Source of the DNA: an uncultured Ruminococcus sp.
GTDB taxonomy: Bacteria > Bacillota > Clostridia > Oscillospirales > Ruminococcaceae
DNA: 45,789 bases
NCBI GenBank assembly: GCA_945877315.1
Contig: CAMCRP010000024.1
Coordinates: 1 to 45,789, forward strand
Direction: 5' to 3'
A program made the position numbers and the translations under genes. The stretch's first letter is position 1; the number at the start of each line of letters is the position of its first letter. Below the pieces are notes generated by a model, which searched no databases, was not told the DNA's origin, and saw only the letters and a list, made by a program, of their open reading frames with translations. Of this stretch, positions 7,776-14,373 are shown one piece after another.

Positions 7776-8194
7776 AATGCGGCACGGCACGGAGTAATGT
7801 CAAAGTATATGTATAGAGCCTTTTCCACAAGCTCCTCCTCAACGCCGAAATGCTCCGCCAGCTGCCAAATTTCGCTTTCGCCGCATCTCAGGGCACTTTC
7901 CAGCTCGGTCTGCGGGATAAGCTTTTTCACTGCCCATTTGTCCGCACGGTATTCGTATCTCGAACGCAGCTCAAGATAGGTGGGGGCGGTGTAAAAGGTG
8001 CCTGTTTCGCAGTGGCCTATTTCGTGGGCGAGGGTGGTTTTCAGCTCCGCTTCGTCACGCATTTTCCTGTCGTCAACGGCAATTGCGCAGCGGTCTGTAA
8101 GGGGTATCGAAACCGCTTTTACGCTTTTCATGGGGAACATATCAATATCTATTTTGTGTAGATCTGCAAAATCGTACAGCTCGAAAAGTTCCAA
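7772..8194 (-). CDS. ImmA/IrrE-type zinc metallopeptidase
   Basis: The 140-residue protein holds the zinc motif HEIGH at residues 57-61 (LAHEIGHCETG) and a following YEYRADKWA segment that should supply a third ligand. ImmA of ICEBs1 and related phage or ICE proteins cut their partner repressor after DNA damage or cell signalling. Here the gene lies directly after an XRE repressor gene, the classic pairing. The start is a TTG; the AAAGGAG ribosome site overlaps the repressor stop, so the two genes are coupled. The partner is therefore very probably the adjacent repressor. Confidence 0.88.
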   Translation of the reverse strand: MELFELYDFADLHKIDIDMFPMKSVKAVSIPLTDRCAIAVDDRKMRDEAELKTTLAHEIGHCETGTFYTAPTYLELRSRYEYRADKWAVKKLIPQTELESALRCGESEIWQLAEHFGVEEELVEKALYIYFDITPCRAAL

Positions 8195-8200
8195 TAAATA

Positions 8201-8527
8201 TCAGCTCCTTTGTGACTGTTTGAATTTTATATAGCTAAGAACGTCGTTCAGCTCCTCCTCGGTCAGGTCGGAAGCGGCGTCGTTTATCTGCCGTTTCAGG
8301 GCAAACTGCACATTTTCGGGCAATGCCTCGGTGGCGGTAAGGCTGTCAACGGGTACCCCGAAAAATCCTGCGATCGATGCCAGCGCAGACAGGGACAGAC
8401 TCTTTGACCTGCCGTTTTTCAGCTCGGTCAGGGAGCTTCGGGAAATTTTCAGCTCCTTACACATTTGGGTAACATTGGTGTTGTTATCCTTGCAGAGCAT
8501 CTCTATTCTTTCGTACAATTCAGACAT
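8201..8527 (-). CDS. XRE-family helix-turn-helix repressor
   Basis: The 108-residue protein has an N-terminal XRE DNA-binding domain (about residues 1-60; VTQMCKELKISRSSLTELKNG contains the two helices) and a short C-terminal region (about 75-108) with EEELNDVLSYIKF, likely for dimer formation or ImmA recognition. The ATG (MSELYER) has AAGGAG about 11 bases upstream; a longer TTG start is less likely. The intergenic region next to it has four copies of a 16-bp palindrome, the natural candidates for its operators. It probably keeps the neighbouring phage-like genes silent and controls its own operon. Confidence 0.9.
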   Translation of the reverse strand: MSELYERIEMLCKDNNTNVTQMCKELKISRSSLTELKNGRSKSLSLSALASIAGFFGVPVDSLTATEALPENVQFALKRQINDAASDLTEEELNDVLSYIKFKQSQRS

Positions 8528-8562
8528 AAACAGTCGTTCTCCTTTGTGCGGTATTAACAAAG

Positions 8563-8578
8563 TTTCGGAATTCCGAAA
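8563..8578. promoter_or_regulatory. Operator O1, perfect 16-bp palindrome
   Basis: TTTCGGAATTCCGAAA is a perfect palindrome. It lies between the XRE gene and the rightward promoter, within the leader of the leftward transcript. Confidence 0.8.
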
Positions 8579-8596
8579 AAATCTTGCGGAAATCTC

Positions 8597-8625
8597 TTGA
8601 CATTTTCGGAAATCTGAAATATAAT
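8597..8625 (+). promoter_or_regulatory. Rightward promoter of the phage-type switch
   Basis: TTGACA and TATAAT with exactly 17 bases between them are a full consensus sigma-A promoter. The spacer itself is an operator-like palindrome. Predicted start is near 8632, giving a leader of about 140 bases before the Cro-like gene. Confidence 0.85.
8604..8619. promoter_or_regulatory. Operator O2 inside the rightward promoter spacer
   Basis: TTTCGGAAATCTGAAA matches 14 of 16 positions of the perfect operator and lies exactly between the -35 and -10 boxes, so bound repressor would block RNA polymerase. Confidence 0.7.
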
Positions 8626-8635
8626 AGGTTTACAG

Positions 8636-8651
8636 TTTCGGAATTCCGAAA
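8636..8651. promoter_or_regulatory. Operator O3, perfect 16-bp palindrome
   Basis: This is a second exact copy of TTTCGGAATTCCGAAA, located just after the predicted rightward start site and about 32 bases (three helical turns) from O2 centre to centre. Confidence 0.8.
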
Positions 8652-8705
8652 TCTGAACGGACGGTGCAAACGGTAATTCAGCCGTAAGCGTCGTATATTA
8701 TCACT

Positions 8706-8734
8706 ATTATATTACATTTTTCCGAATTTGTCAA
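8706..8734 (-). promoter_or_regulatory. Leftward promoter of the repressor-ImmA-tsaD operon
   Basis: On the minus strand TTGACA and TATAAT are 17 bases apart, again full consensus. Predicted start is near 8699. It faces the rightward promoter, so the two transcripts overlap by about 70 bases. Its spacer contains one operator half-site (TTCCGAAT on the plus strand). Confidence 0.85.
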
Positions 8735-8750
8735 GTTCGGAATTCCGTAG
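8735..8750. promoter_or_regulatory. Operator O4, imperfect copy
   Basis: The 12-bp core TTCGGAATTCCG is perfect and 13 of 16 positions match overall. It lies immediately upstream of the leftward -35 box and in the leader of the Cro-like gene. Confidence 0.65.
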
Positions 8751-8772
8751 AAAAAACAGGAGGAAAATTGCT

Positions 8773-9036
8773 ATGAAGATCGAGAAAAAATCCCTTTGCG
8801 AATTCGGAGTGCGTGTAAAGCACAGCCTTGTTGAGATCAACAAGACCCAACTGTGGCTTATCTCCGAAACAAAAAAGCTGCTCCCCAACCGCTACCTTGA
8901 CTCGTCCTATCTGCACAAGCTGATGGTTGGCGAAGTACATTCCGACGAGGTTTGCGGCGCAATGCTGGAGGTTCTTGACTCGGCGATACTAATTTCTAAT
9001 CAAACTATGGACAAAAAATCTGCACAAAACTTATAA
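8773..9036 (+). CDS. Cro-like small phage regulator
   Basis: The 87-residue protein resembles the short XRE-like regulators common in Firmicutes phages and integrative elements: FGVRVKHSLVEINKTQLWLI, then a segment with YLDSSYLHKLMVGEV as the probable recognition helix. It is transcribed from the rightward promoter opposite the repressor, the position of Cro in lambdoid switches. AGGAGGAAAA gives a strong ribosome site at the ATG. Residues 72-87 are encoded by the left arm of a 103-bp palindromic element, which suggests that the original C-terminus was replaced. Binding to the shared operators is inferred from position. Confidence 0.75.
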   Translation: MKIEKKSLCEFGVRVKHSLVEINKTQLWLISETKKLLPNRYLDSSYLHKLMVGEVHSDEVCGAMLEVLDSAILISNQTMDKKSAQNL

Positions 9037-9088
9037 ACACAAGCTGTTTCAAAGATTTTTTGTCAACTATATTATGGGAAATTAGTAT
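8986..9088. repeat. 103-bp interrupted palindrome, possible small mobile element
   Basis: Two pairs of perfect arms share one centre at 9037: ATACTAATTTC (8986-8996) with GAAATTAGTAT (9078-9088), and GACAAAAAATC (9010-9020) with GATTTTTTGTC (9054-9064). Each side has a 13-base spacer. The element begins at a codon boundary in the Cro-like gene and carries its stop codon. It looks like a MITE, but no target duplication was recognised. Confidence 0.6.
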
Positions 9089-9137
9089 TAACCTTGTTCG
9101 GTGATCTCAATAGGTCAGCGATAATTCCTTGTGCTTT

Positions 9138-9166
9138 ATTGTAGCACAAATGTTCTGATTTGTCAA
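9138..9166 (-). promoter_or_regulatory. Possible leftward promoter antisense to the Cro-like gene
   Basis: On the minus strand TTGACA and TACAAT are spaced by 17 bases. A transcript from here would run through the palindrome into the antisense strand of the Cro-like gene; no leftward gene starts nearby. TTGTGCT/AGCACAA (9129-9149) forms a small hairpin at the -10 side. Confidence 0.5.
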
Positions 9167-9216
9167 TAGAATTTGCGAAAATTAATTTTATTTAACATTT
9201 TATGAACCGTTGTCGA

Positions 9217-9228
9217 GAACTGTTGTTC
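9217..9228. promoter_or_regulatory. LexA-type SOS box before the phage-like operon
   Basis: GAACTGTTGTTC fits the Gram-positive LexA pattern GAAC-N4-GTTC exactly. It lies 5 bases before the AAGGGAGGTG ribosome site of the first structural-operon gene, with a related half box (GAAC-CGTT-GT) 13 bases upstream. No near-consensus promoter was seen beside it, so its exact mode of action is open. Confidence 0.6.
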
Positions 9229-9247
9229 TTAGAAGGGAGGTGAACTG

Positions 9248-9658
9248 ATGGACGAAAAAATCCAAAGGACGGCGGCTCTGCTGAAAGAGCGTATCACCAT
9301 GGGAAAGGCTTTGAAAAATCTTGAAGCGACGGCGGAAATGCTGTATGCCATCCCCGACAAGGACGCTGCTTTGGGGGAGCTTTACGGGAAAATATGCGCT
9401 GCTGCGAAAATTGTCCGAACGAATATCGGGCTGCTTGACAGTGCGGTGGACGGGCTGGACAGCTACTATGCCCGTCTGGTGCGGCTGGCGTATTATGACG
9501 GTTTGACTGCGGGGGAGATATGCGAGCGGTACGGCTGGAGCAGCGTAAATTCCTACTATTACCACCGTCGGCTGGCACTGCTTACGCTGTTTACCATGTT
9601 GTTCGGAAAGGAGGCTGCAGCATTTGAGAAAGAAGAAGGATCAGCGGGAGATAATTGA
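9248..9658 (+). CDS. Phage sigma-like (region 4) regulator
   Basis: The 136-residue protein has a helical N-terminal half and a C-terminal sigma-70 region-4-like helix-turn-helix (RLAYYDGLTAGEICERYGW then SYYYHRRLALL). Such proteins (ArpU, DUF1492 and similar) switch on late genes in Firmicutes phages and often lie just before the packaging genes. AAGGGAGGTG precedes the ATG. It is the first gene of the structural operon and overlaps the next gene by 35 bases. Activation of the late operon is inferred from position. Confidence 0.7.
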   Translation: MDEKIQRTAALLKERITMGKALKNLEATAEMLYAIPDKDAALGELYGKICAAAKIVRTNIGLLDSAVDGLDSYYARLVRLAYYDGLTAGEICERYGWSSVNSYYYHRRLALLTLFTMLFGKEAAAFEKEEGSAGDN

Positions 9659-9956
9659 CGTCCTTCTTGAACAGGCGAGGAAGGCAGCCGAGAGTCTGGA
9701 CGTTTATCAGGTGTCGAAAAAGACCAAGGTAAAGAGCGTTTCGGGCAAGACCGATGACAGGGAGGAAACTGTTGTGGACACGGAGGAATTGTCCACTCAG
9801 CGGCTGGACGGGTGCATTGACGTGGCACGGCTGCGTCAGCTGAGTGCGGTTCTCAAGGAGCTTGGGGATATGAAAAATCAGGACGATGAGGGCAGACTCC
9901 GTGAGCTTATTGATGCTCTGTGGTGTGCCGATGATGAGAAAGAGGTGAAGAAATGA
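9624..9956 (+). CDS. Small phage protein, TerS-like position and C-terminus
   Basis: The start is a TTG behind a strong AAGGAGG. The 110-residue charged protein ends in a helical segment (DVARLRQLSAVLKELGDMKN) similar to the end of some small terminase subunits, and it occupies the usual terS place. The similarity is weak and there is no clear DNA-binding domain. The stop overlaps the portal start (ATGA). No large terminase gene lies between this gene and the portal gene, where it would normally be. Confidence 0.5.
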   Translation: MRKKKDQREIIDVLLEQARKAAESLDVYQVSKKTKVKSVSGKTDDREETVVDTEELSTQRLDGCIDVARLRQLSAVLKELGDMKNQDDEGRLRELIDALWCADDEKEVKK

Positions 9957-11323
9957 GTATTGTAAGCGATGTTAGGACGGCGTTCGGGTCTGCCCCCGAT
10001 TTAGACGGCGAGTACGGCCGTATGGAGCGGTCAATGAAAATTTACAGGGGAAATGCGCCCTGGCTTCGGGTGAAACGCAGCGGGCTTCATTCACGGGGCG
10101 AGCGGCGTATGTTTTCCATGAACACGGCAAAGGCGGCTGCGGACGAGCTGACTGCGCTGGTCATCTGCGAGGGGGCGGAGCTTTTCACGGACGTTCCCGA
10201 GTACACGGCGTACATTAACGAAGTGCTGGAGGAAAACGGCTTTCATGCCATGCTGCCCGATTTTTTCTCTAAGGCGTTCATGTCGGGGGGCGGTGCGGTG
10301 ACGGTCAAGGCGGGGGTCGGTATTCCCGAATTATCCGTAATTTCGGCGGAGAATTTTCTGCCGATCTCATGGAACAGCCGTGAGATAACCGAAGCTGTTT
10401 TCCGAACGGCATATTCCGAAAACGGCAGGCTTTACACTCTCCTTGAACGGTTTTCAAGCGGCGAAAACGGCTGTCCCGTAACGGAGATCAGGCTGTTTAA
10501 AAAGGAGCGTTTCGGGGCGGCTCTCGGCAGTGAAATTCCAGAAGCGGGCGGTGTTTTCGAGTACCGAGGAGTGACGGGAAAGCTGTTTTCCTGCTTTCGT
10601 CCTGCGGTTTCGGGGGGATATGACGGTTCTCCCGTGGGCTGCGGGGTGATGGATCTTGCACTTGATACCCTACGTGCGCTGGATATTGCCTTTGACAGTA
10701 TGGCGAGAGAATTTATTCTCGGCAAAAAGCGGATAATCGTTCCCTATTCCTGCATAAGGACGGTAACAGACCCCGAAACGGGTGCGGCGGTGAGATATTT
10801 CGATGCGGACGATGAAGCCTTTGTTGCTCTGAAAGCCGATGACAGAAATGATTTACAGGTGACGGACAACACCTGTGTTCTGCGAATTGAGGAGCACGTT
10901 TCCGCTATAAAGGCACTGCTGAACATTCTTTGCTTTCAGCTGGGCATAAGCTCGGAAGCCTTGGCGTTTGACAGCGTGCGTGGTTTAAAGACCATTAAGA
11001 CGGCGACGGAGGTTATTTCTCAGGACAGCAAGACCGCACGTACCGTACACGTCAACCGCAAAATGGCTGACGCATTTTTCAAGGGGCTTGCGGAGGCGAT
11101 AATCTCAGTGGGTATTTGCACGGGACGCCTGACGCCTAAGCCGTACAGCGTAACTGTCGGCTGGAGGGACGGCGTTATTATCGACGACGGCACGGTCATC
11201 TCCGAAAATATCCGTCTGGTAGAAGCGGGGCTGCGTTCCCGTGAGAGGGCGGTCATGGAGATAAACAAGTGCGATAAAACGGCGGCGGAGGAAGAGCTTT
11301 CCGCCGTTTCCGAAGGGAGGTGA
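9953..11323 (+). CDS. Phage portal protein, A118/SPP1-like group
   Basis: Portal proteins form the dodecameric ring at one capsid vertex. The 456-residue length is typical. Family marks include FSMNTAKAAADELTALVICEG near residue 55, the central ALDIAFDSMAREF helix region and TATEVISQDSKTARTV near residue 350, typical of the A118 portal family. In phages this ring docks the terminase motor, which is not encoded here. Overlapping starts and stops on the upstream side argue that the arrangement is not a fresh deletion scar. Confidence 0.85.
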   Translation: MSIVSDVRTAFGSAPDLDGEYGRMERSMKIYRGNAPWLRVKRSGLHSRGERRMFSMNTAKAAADELTALVICEGAELFTDVPEYTAYINEVLEENGFHAMLPDFFSKAFMSGGGAVTVKAGVGIPELSVISAENFLPISWNSREITEAVFRTAYSENGRLYTLLERFSSGENGCPVTEIRLFKKERFGAALGSEIPEAGGVFEYRGVTGKLFSCFRPAVSGGYDGSPVGCGVMDLALDTLRALDIAFDSMAREFILGKKRIIVPYSCIRTVTDPETGAAVRYFDADDEAFVALKADDRNDLQVTDNTCVLRIEEHVSAIKALLNILCFQLGISSEALAFDSVRGLKTIKTATEVISQDSKTARTVHVNRKMADAFFKGLAEAIISVGICTGRLTPKPYSVTVGWRDGVIIDDGTVISENIRLVEAGLRSRERAVMEINKCDKTAAEEELSAVSEGR

Positions 11324-11328
11324 TATTT

Positions 11329-11667
11329 ATGGACGAGATCGCAGAGGTACAGCCCGAGGAAACGGAGAAAGTCCCCGACGATGTTCCAGAAGCAAACGCC
11401 GAAACGGAGCGTCTGAGAAAGCGTGTCATCTGTCTGGAAAACGGCATCCGTCCCGAATATGCGGACGATCTGACGGCTATTGCGGAGCGCATTTCAAAGG
11501 GCGGCGAGATGGATTTTGAAGCGGCTGTAAAGGCTGCGGCGGAGAAATATCCGCTGTTCACAAATGACGGCAGAGGGGTGTTCAGGTCGGGGGCAAAGTG
11601 TCCGCAGACAGGCGGCGGTGACATTGGGGACATTATCCGTTCGGAACAGGTTAAGAGAAGAAGGTGA
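11329..11667 (+). CDS. Short scaffold-like protein
   Basis: The 112-residue acidic protein, placed between portal and capsid, has a predicted coiled-coil start (ETERLRKRVICLENGI), a helical YADDLTAIAERIS segment and a basic C-terminus (VKRRR). Short Firmicutes phage scaffolds share this build: acidic helix plus a basic tail that binds the capsid. The ATG was preferred over an overlapping GTG because GGGAGG lies at the right distance. It could instead be a minor head protein. Confidence 0.6.
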   Translation: MDEIAEVQPEETEKVPDDVPEANAETERLRKRVICLENGIRPEYADDLTAIAERISKGGEMDFEAAVKAAAEKYPLFTNDGRGVFRSGAKCPQTGGGDIGDIIRSEQVKRRR

Positions 11668-11670
11668 CGA

Positions 11671-11705
11671 CTGTATTTCCCCCGCCGAAGGCGTGGGAAA
11701 TACAG
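11671..11705. repeat. Hairpin related to the tsaD-downstream hairpin
   Basis: A 16-bp stem with one mismatch (CTGTATTTCCCCCGCC with GGCGTGGGAAATACAG) lies between scaffold and capsid genes. The stable UUCG loop is on the minus strand, opposite to the operon, and no T-run follows on the plus strand. It is therefore more likely an inserted repeat or an mRNA-stability element than a terminator. Confidence 0.6.
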
Positions 11706-11765
11706 AAAAATCGTGCATTAACTAATCACATCAGCATATGAAAAGAATTATTGGAGGTAAAAATC

Positions 11766-12638
11766 ATGGCATATTTAAAGGATGAACTCAGCGGCTTTAT
11801 TCCCGAGGAGATCTCTTCGGACATTATCAGAAAGGTGACAAGAGGTTCAAGCGTTATGCGCCTTTCACGTATCGAAACTATGAAGTCGGACAAGAAGAAA
11901 ATTCCCGTGCTGACTTCCGAAGCGGGCGCATACTGGGTCGGCGAGGGCGAGAGAATTCAGGCGAGCGGTGCCACATGGATCCACCCCGAGCTGACTGCAA
12001 AGAAGCTTGCGGTCATTGTTCCCGTCACAAAGGAAAAGCTGGAGGACGCTGCTGTTGACGTGTTCGGCGAGCTGTCCGAAAGCATTGCCGAGGCGTTTTA
12101 CACGGCTATTGATGCGGCGGCTATTTTCGGAAAGAATTCGCCCTTTGCGTCAAATCTGAAAAGCGCCGTTACAAAGTCTGCGTCCATAATCACCGCTACC
12201 GACCGTGCAGATGCGGACATTGCGGATATGCTGGCGAAGATCGAAGATGCGGGCTACGAACCCGACGGCATTGCTGCGGGTATCGGCGTGAAGAATTCCT
12301 TCCGCAGACTGCGTGATGCGGACGGTGCGCCCGTTTATCTGGAGGGCACGGACGGCAAGGAGATCTACTCCGTTCCCGTGGAATTCGTCCGCAACGGCGC
12401 ATGGGACAAGTCCGTTTTCTCTGCGCTGGCAGGTGAATGGAAGTATTCCGTTATCGGAATTCGCAGCGGTATTCAGTTTGAGATACTCAAAGAAGCCACT
12501 CTTCAGGGCACTCTTGACGAGGACGGCAAGCCTGTTTCTCTGGCGGAGCAGGATATGATCGCTATCAAGGCTACCATGCGAATCGGTTATCTTGTTGTCA
12601 AGGACGATGCTTTTGCAGCTGTTGCCGCTAAGGTTTGA
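11766..12638 (+). CDS. HK97-fold major capsid protein
   Basis: The 290-residue protein shows the phage capsid signature: an N-terminal arm, ETMKSDKKKIPVL, the AYWVGEGERIQASG strand, KLAVIVPVTKEKLEDAAVDV, then an AIDAAAIFG segment, and a C-terminal MIAIKATMRIGYLVVKDDAF strand. This order is typical of HK97-fold capsids without the long delta domain. GGAGGTAAAAATC precedes the ATG. A hairpin lies on each side of the gene, perhaps to set a high capsid dose. It would form the shell with the portal and scaffold. Confidence 0.88.
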   Translation: MAYLKDELSGFIPEEISSDIIRKVTRGSSVMRLSRIETMKSDKKKIPVLTSEAGAYWVGEGERIQASGATWIHPELTAKKLAVIVPVTKEKLEDAAVDVFGELSESIAEAFYTAIDAAAIFGKNSPFASNLKSAVTKSASIITATDRADADIADMLAKIEDAGYEPDGIAAGIGVKNSFRRLRDADGAPVYLEGTDGKEIYSVPVEFVRNGAWDKSVFSALAGEWKYSVIGIRSGIQFEILKEATLQGTLDEDGKPVSLAEQDMIAIKATMRIGYLVVKDDAFAAVAAKV

Positions 12639-12648
12639 TAAAATCGGC

Positions 12649-12676
12649 GGAGAGAACGGACAAAACCGTTCTCTCT
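12649..12676 (+). terminator. Hairpin after the capsid gene
   Basis: A 10-bp perfect stem (GAGAGAACGG with CCGTTCTCTC) has a 6-base loop. No T-run follows, so partial termination or 3'-end protection of capsid mRNA is more likely than full termination. Confidence 0.5.
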
Positions 12677-12704
12677 GTCGTAAATTGAAAGGACGGTGAA
12701 CGGT

Positions 12705-13097
12705 ATGGAAATGTTCGCTGACAGGGATTTTTATCTGAATGTTTACAAGGGCGAAAAGATCTCCGAGGAACGGCTTGATGTGCGTCTTTCTGAGGCTTCG
12801 GCGGTATGCGGGGGCGTTTGCTTTGGGCGGCTGTCTGCGGATAGTATGGAGAAAATGTCCGCTGCCTGTGCGGAAAAGGTGCGGCTGGCGGTCTGCGTTC
12901 AGGCTGATTTTATCGAGGAAAAGGGCGGGCTGTACGGGCTTAGTTCGGACAGTGTCGGCAGCTATAAGCTGGGGGATTTTTCCTATTCGGGGGGCTATTA
13001 TTCGCAGAAAAGGCAGGCGGAGGAGCTTATCTGTCCTGCTTCTTATGCGATTTTGGAGCAGACGGGCTTGACCTTTCGGGGGGTGGCTGCCCTATGA
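12705..13097 (+). CDS. Head-tail connector (gp6-like) protein
   Basis: The first gene after the capsid encodes a 130-residue mainly helical protein (ISEERLDVRLSEASAVCGG, MEKMSAACAEKVRLAVCVQ) with a late SYKLGDFSYSGG segment, typical of the small gp6/gp15-type adaptors that bind the portal. The assignment rests on position, size and this late motif. AAAGGACGG precedes the ATG. It overlaps the next gene by 4 bases. Confidence 0.6.
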   Translation: MEMFADRDFYLNVYKGEKISEERLDVRLSEASAVCGGVCFGRLSADSMEKMSAACAEKVRLAVCVQADFIEEKGGLYGLSSDSVGSYKLGDFSYSGGYYSQKRQAEELICPASYAILEQTGLTFRGVAAL

Positions 13098-13432
13098 AAA
13101 GCATACCTTCAAGGCTTCTGAAAGACAGCTGTCTTCTGAAAACGGAGATCAGCCGTGACGAGTGGGGCAAGCCCGTTTACAGTGAAGCACGGCTGGAAAA
13201 TGTCTGCATTCGGGCGGGCGTTTTGGGGGAGGAAAGCAGCCTTTCGGCGGAAAATGTTCCCTTCGGTGTGCTGTATTTTGACGCCGAGAAAAGCCGTCCC
13301 GTCGGGGCAGAATTTGTTCCGCTGAAACAGGTGGTGACATTCGGCGGAGAGTCGTTTCGGATACTGTCCTGTGAACGGTTTTGCTGTGAGGGCAGGCTTC
13401 ATCATATGAAAGTGAGGCTGGGCAGAAAATGA
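13094..13432 (+). CDS. Head-closure / minor capsid protein
   Basis: The 112-residue protein begins IPSRLLKDSCLLKTEISRDE, continues with WGKPVYSEARLENVCI and ends with a beta-rich stretch, matching the small 'minor capsid' proteins that follow the connector in A118-like and Clostridial phages. It likely plugs or extends the portal channel. The start overlaps the previous stop by 4 bases, and the same holds at the other end. Confidence 0.55.
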   Translation: MKSIPSRLLKDSCLLKTEISRDEWGKPVYSEARLENVCIRAGVLGEESSLSAENVPFGVLYFDAEKSRPVGAEFVPLKQVVTFGGESFRILSCERFCCEGRLHHMKVRLGRK

Positions 13433-13800
13433 GCGTTTCGGAAAATATTCTGACTGCCGCAGCGGGGCTTATAAACGGCTGTGTCGGCGGTCGTGCTGTG
13501 GCGGATATTCCCGTTATCACGCTGTGCGAATACAGTGAGAGCGAGCGTTTTTTTGACGGGGGACGGCTGTTTTCCATGAAGCTTACACTTCGGAGAATTT
13601 GCGGTGATGATGCCCGTCAGACCTATTCGCAGCTGTGCGGTGAAGCGGAAATGATTGAGAAAATGCCGTCCGACGAGGGCTTGCTGTTCTTTTTTGTGCG
13701 GGCGGACAAGCCTGTTTTTACGGGATTTTCCGAGGACGGGCGGGAGATCTACGGGGCGGATATTTACATTGAAGCGGCGGAAAGGGGTGATCAGCCGTGA
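13429..13800 (+). CDS. Probable minor capsid or tail-completion protein
   Basis: The 123-residue protein sits third after the capsid, in the usual place of tail-completion or terminator proteins. It has a helical start followed by a beta-rich core (MKLTLRRICGDDARQTY, GLLFFFVRADKPVFTGF). No conserved motif was recognised. It overlaps both neighbours by 4 bases, so the connector genes are translated as a coupled block. Confidence 0.5.
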   Translation: MSVSENILTAAAGLINGCVGGRAVADIPVITLCEYSESERFFDGGRLFSMKLTLRRICGDDARQTYSQLCGEAEMIEKMPSDEGLLFFFVRADKPVFTGFSEDGREIYGADIYIEAAERGDQP

Positions 13801-14198
13801 CTTTTTCGGGATATGTGAAGAAGATAGAGGTGTATGTTTCCGAGGAGGAGCGTGCGGAGCTTTCTGCGGGATTTTCGGCGGCTGACGGTCGGCTTTCGGA
13901 AACTGTGCGAAGCTTTTGTTTTCTCGGTGCTATGGGCAGGACGGAGAGCTTTGTCACCGCCTGCGAGCCTGCGGTCAAGCTGACGGGCGTCCGCATTGTG
14001 GGGGACAGGGCGCAGGACTATATTTTTGCGGGGACACGGCTTTTCGGCAGCGGGACATTCCGAAGGGTTCGGCTTCGTCTGACCTATGACGATAACAGCT
14101 TTTCCGATGAAACGGCGGTCATCTCCGCATACCGCTTCGAGGACAAGGCGGGAAAGCCCGAAAGAATTACCGTTGACATACGGCTGACAGCGGGGTGA
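13797..14198 (+). CDS. Phage structural protein, possible tail tube
   Basis: A GTG start overlaps the previous stop (GTGA). The 133-residue protein is predicted to be beta-rich (VKLTGVRIVGDRAQDYIFAG, FRRVRLRLTYDDNSF, RITVDIRLTAG). Its place after the connector block is where a tail-tube gene is expected, but the length is short and no family match was recognised. Confidence 0.45.
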   Translation: MTFSGYVKKIEVYVSEEERAELSAGFSAADGRLSETVRSFCFLGAMGRTESFVTACEPAVKLTGVRIVGDRAQDYIFAGTRLFGSGTFRRVRLRLTYDDNSFSDETAVISAYRFEDKAGKPERITVDIRLTAG

Positions 14199-14202
14199 TA
14201 AG

Positions 14203-14358
14203 ATGGGATTTTCATTTGAAAAAAGCGAGGTCATCACGGAGGAACAGCCCATAATTCCCGAAATAAGCGGCAAAACGGCAGCTTCGGAATGCGGCGGCTT
14301 ACAGCCATCCGAGCTGTTGGAAATGCTCATTTCGGCGGAGATAAACGGCGACATCTGA
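14203..14358 (+). CDS. Small phage-operon protein, 51 residues
   Basis: This short frame begins with ATG 4 bases after the previous stop and fills the gap to the next gene, whose AAAGGAGAGG site follows its stop. The product is acidic (MGFSFEKSEVITEEQP...) with a helical end (SELLEMLISAEING). Gap-filling position and codon use like the neighbours support it. Tail-assembly chaperone genes often lie here, but there is no frameshift partner. Function unknown. Confidence 0.5.
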   Translation: MGFSFEKSEVITEEQPIIPEISGKTAASECGGLQPSELLEMLISAEINGDI

Positions 14359-14373
14359 GAAAGGAGAGGTGTT

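Noticed and set aside
11671-11705. Terminator splitting the phage-like operon
   Set aside because: No T-run follows on the coding strand and the stable loop faces the other strand.
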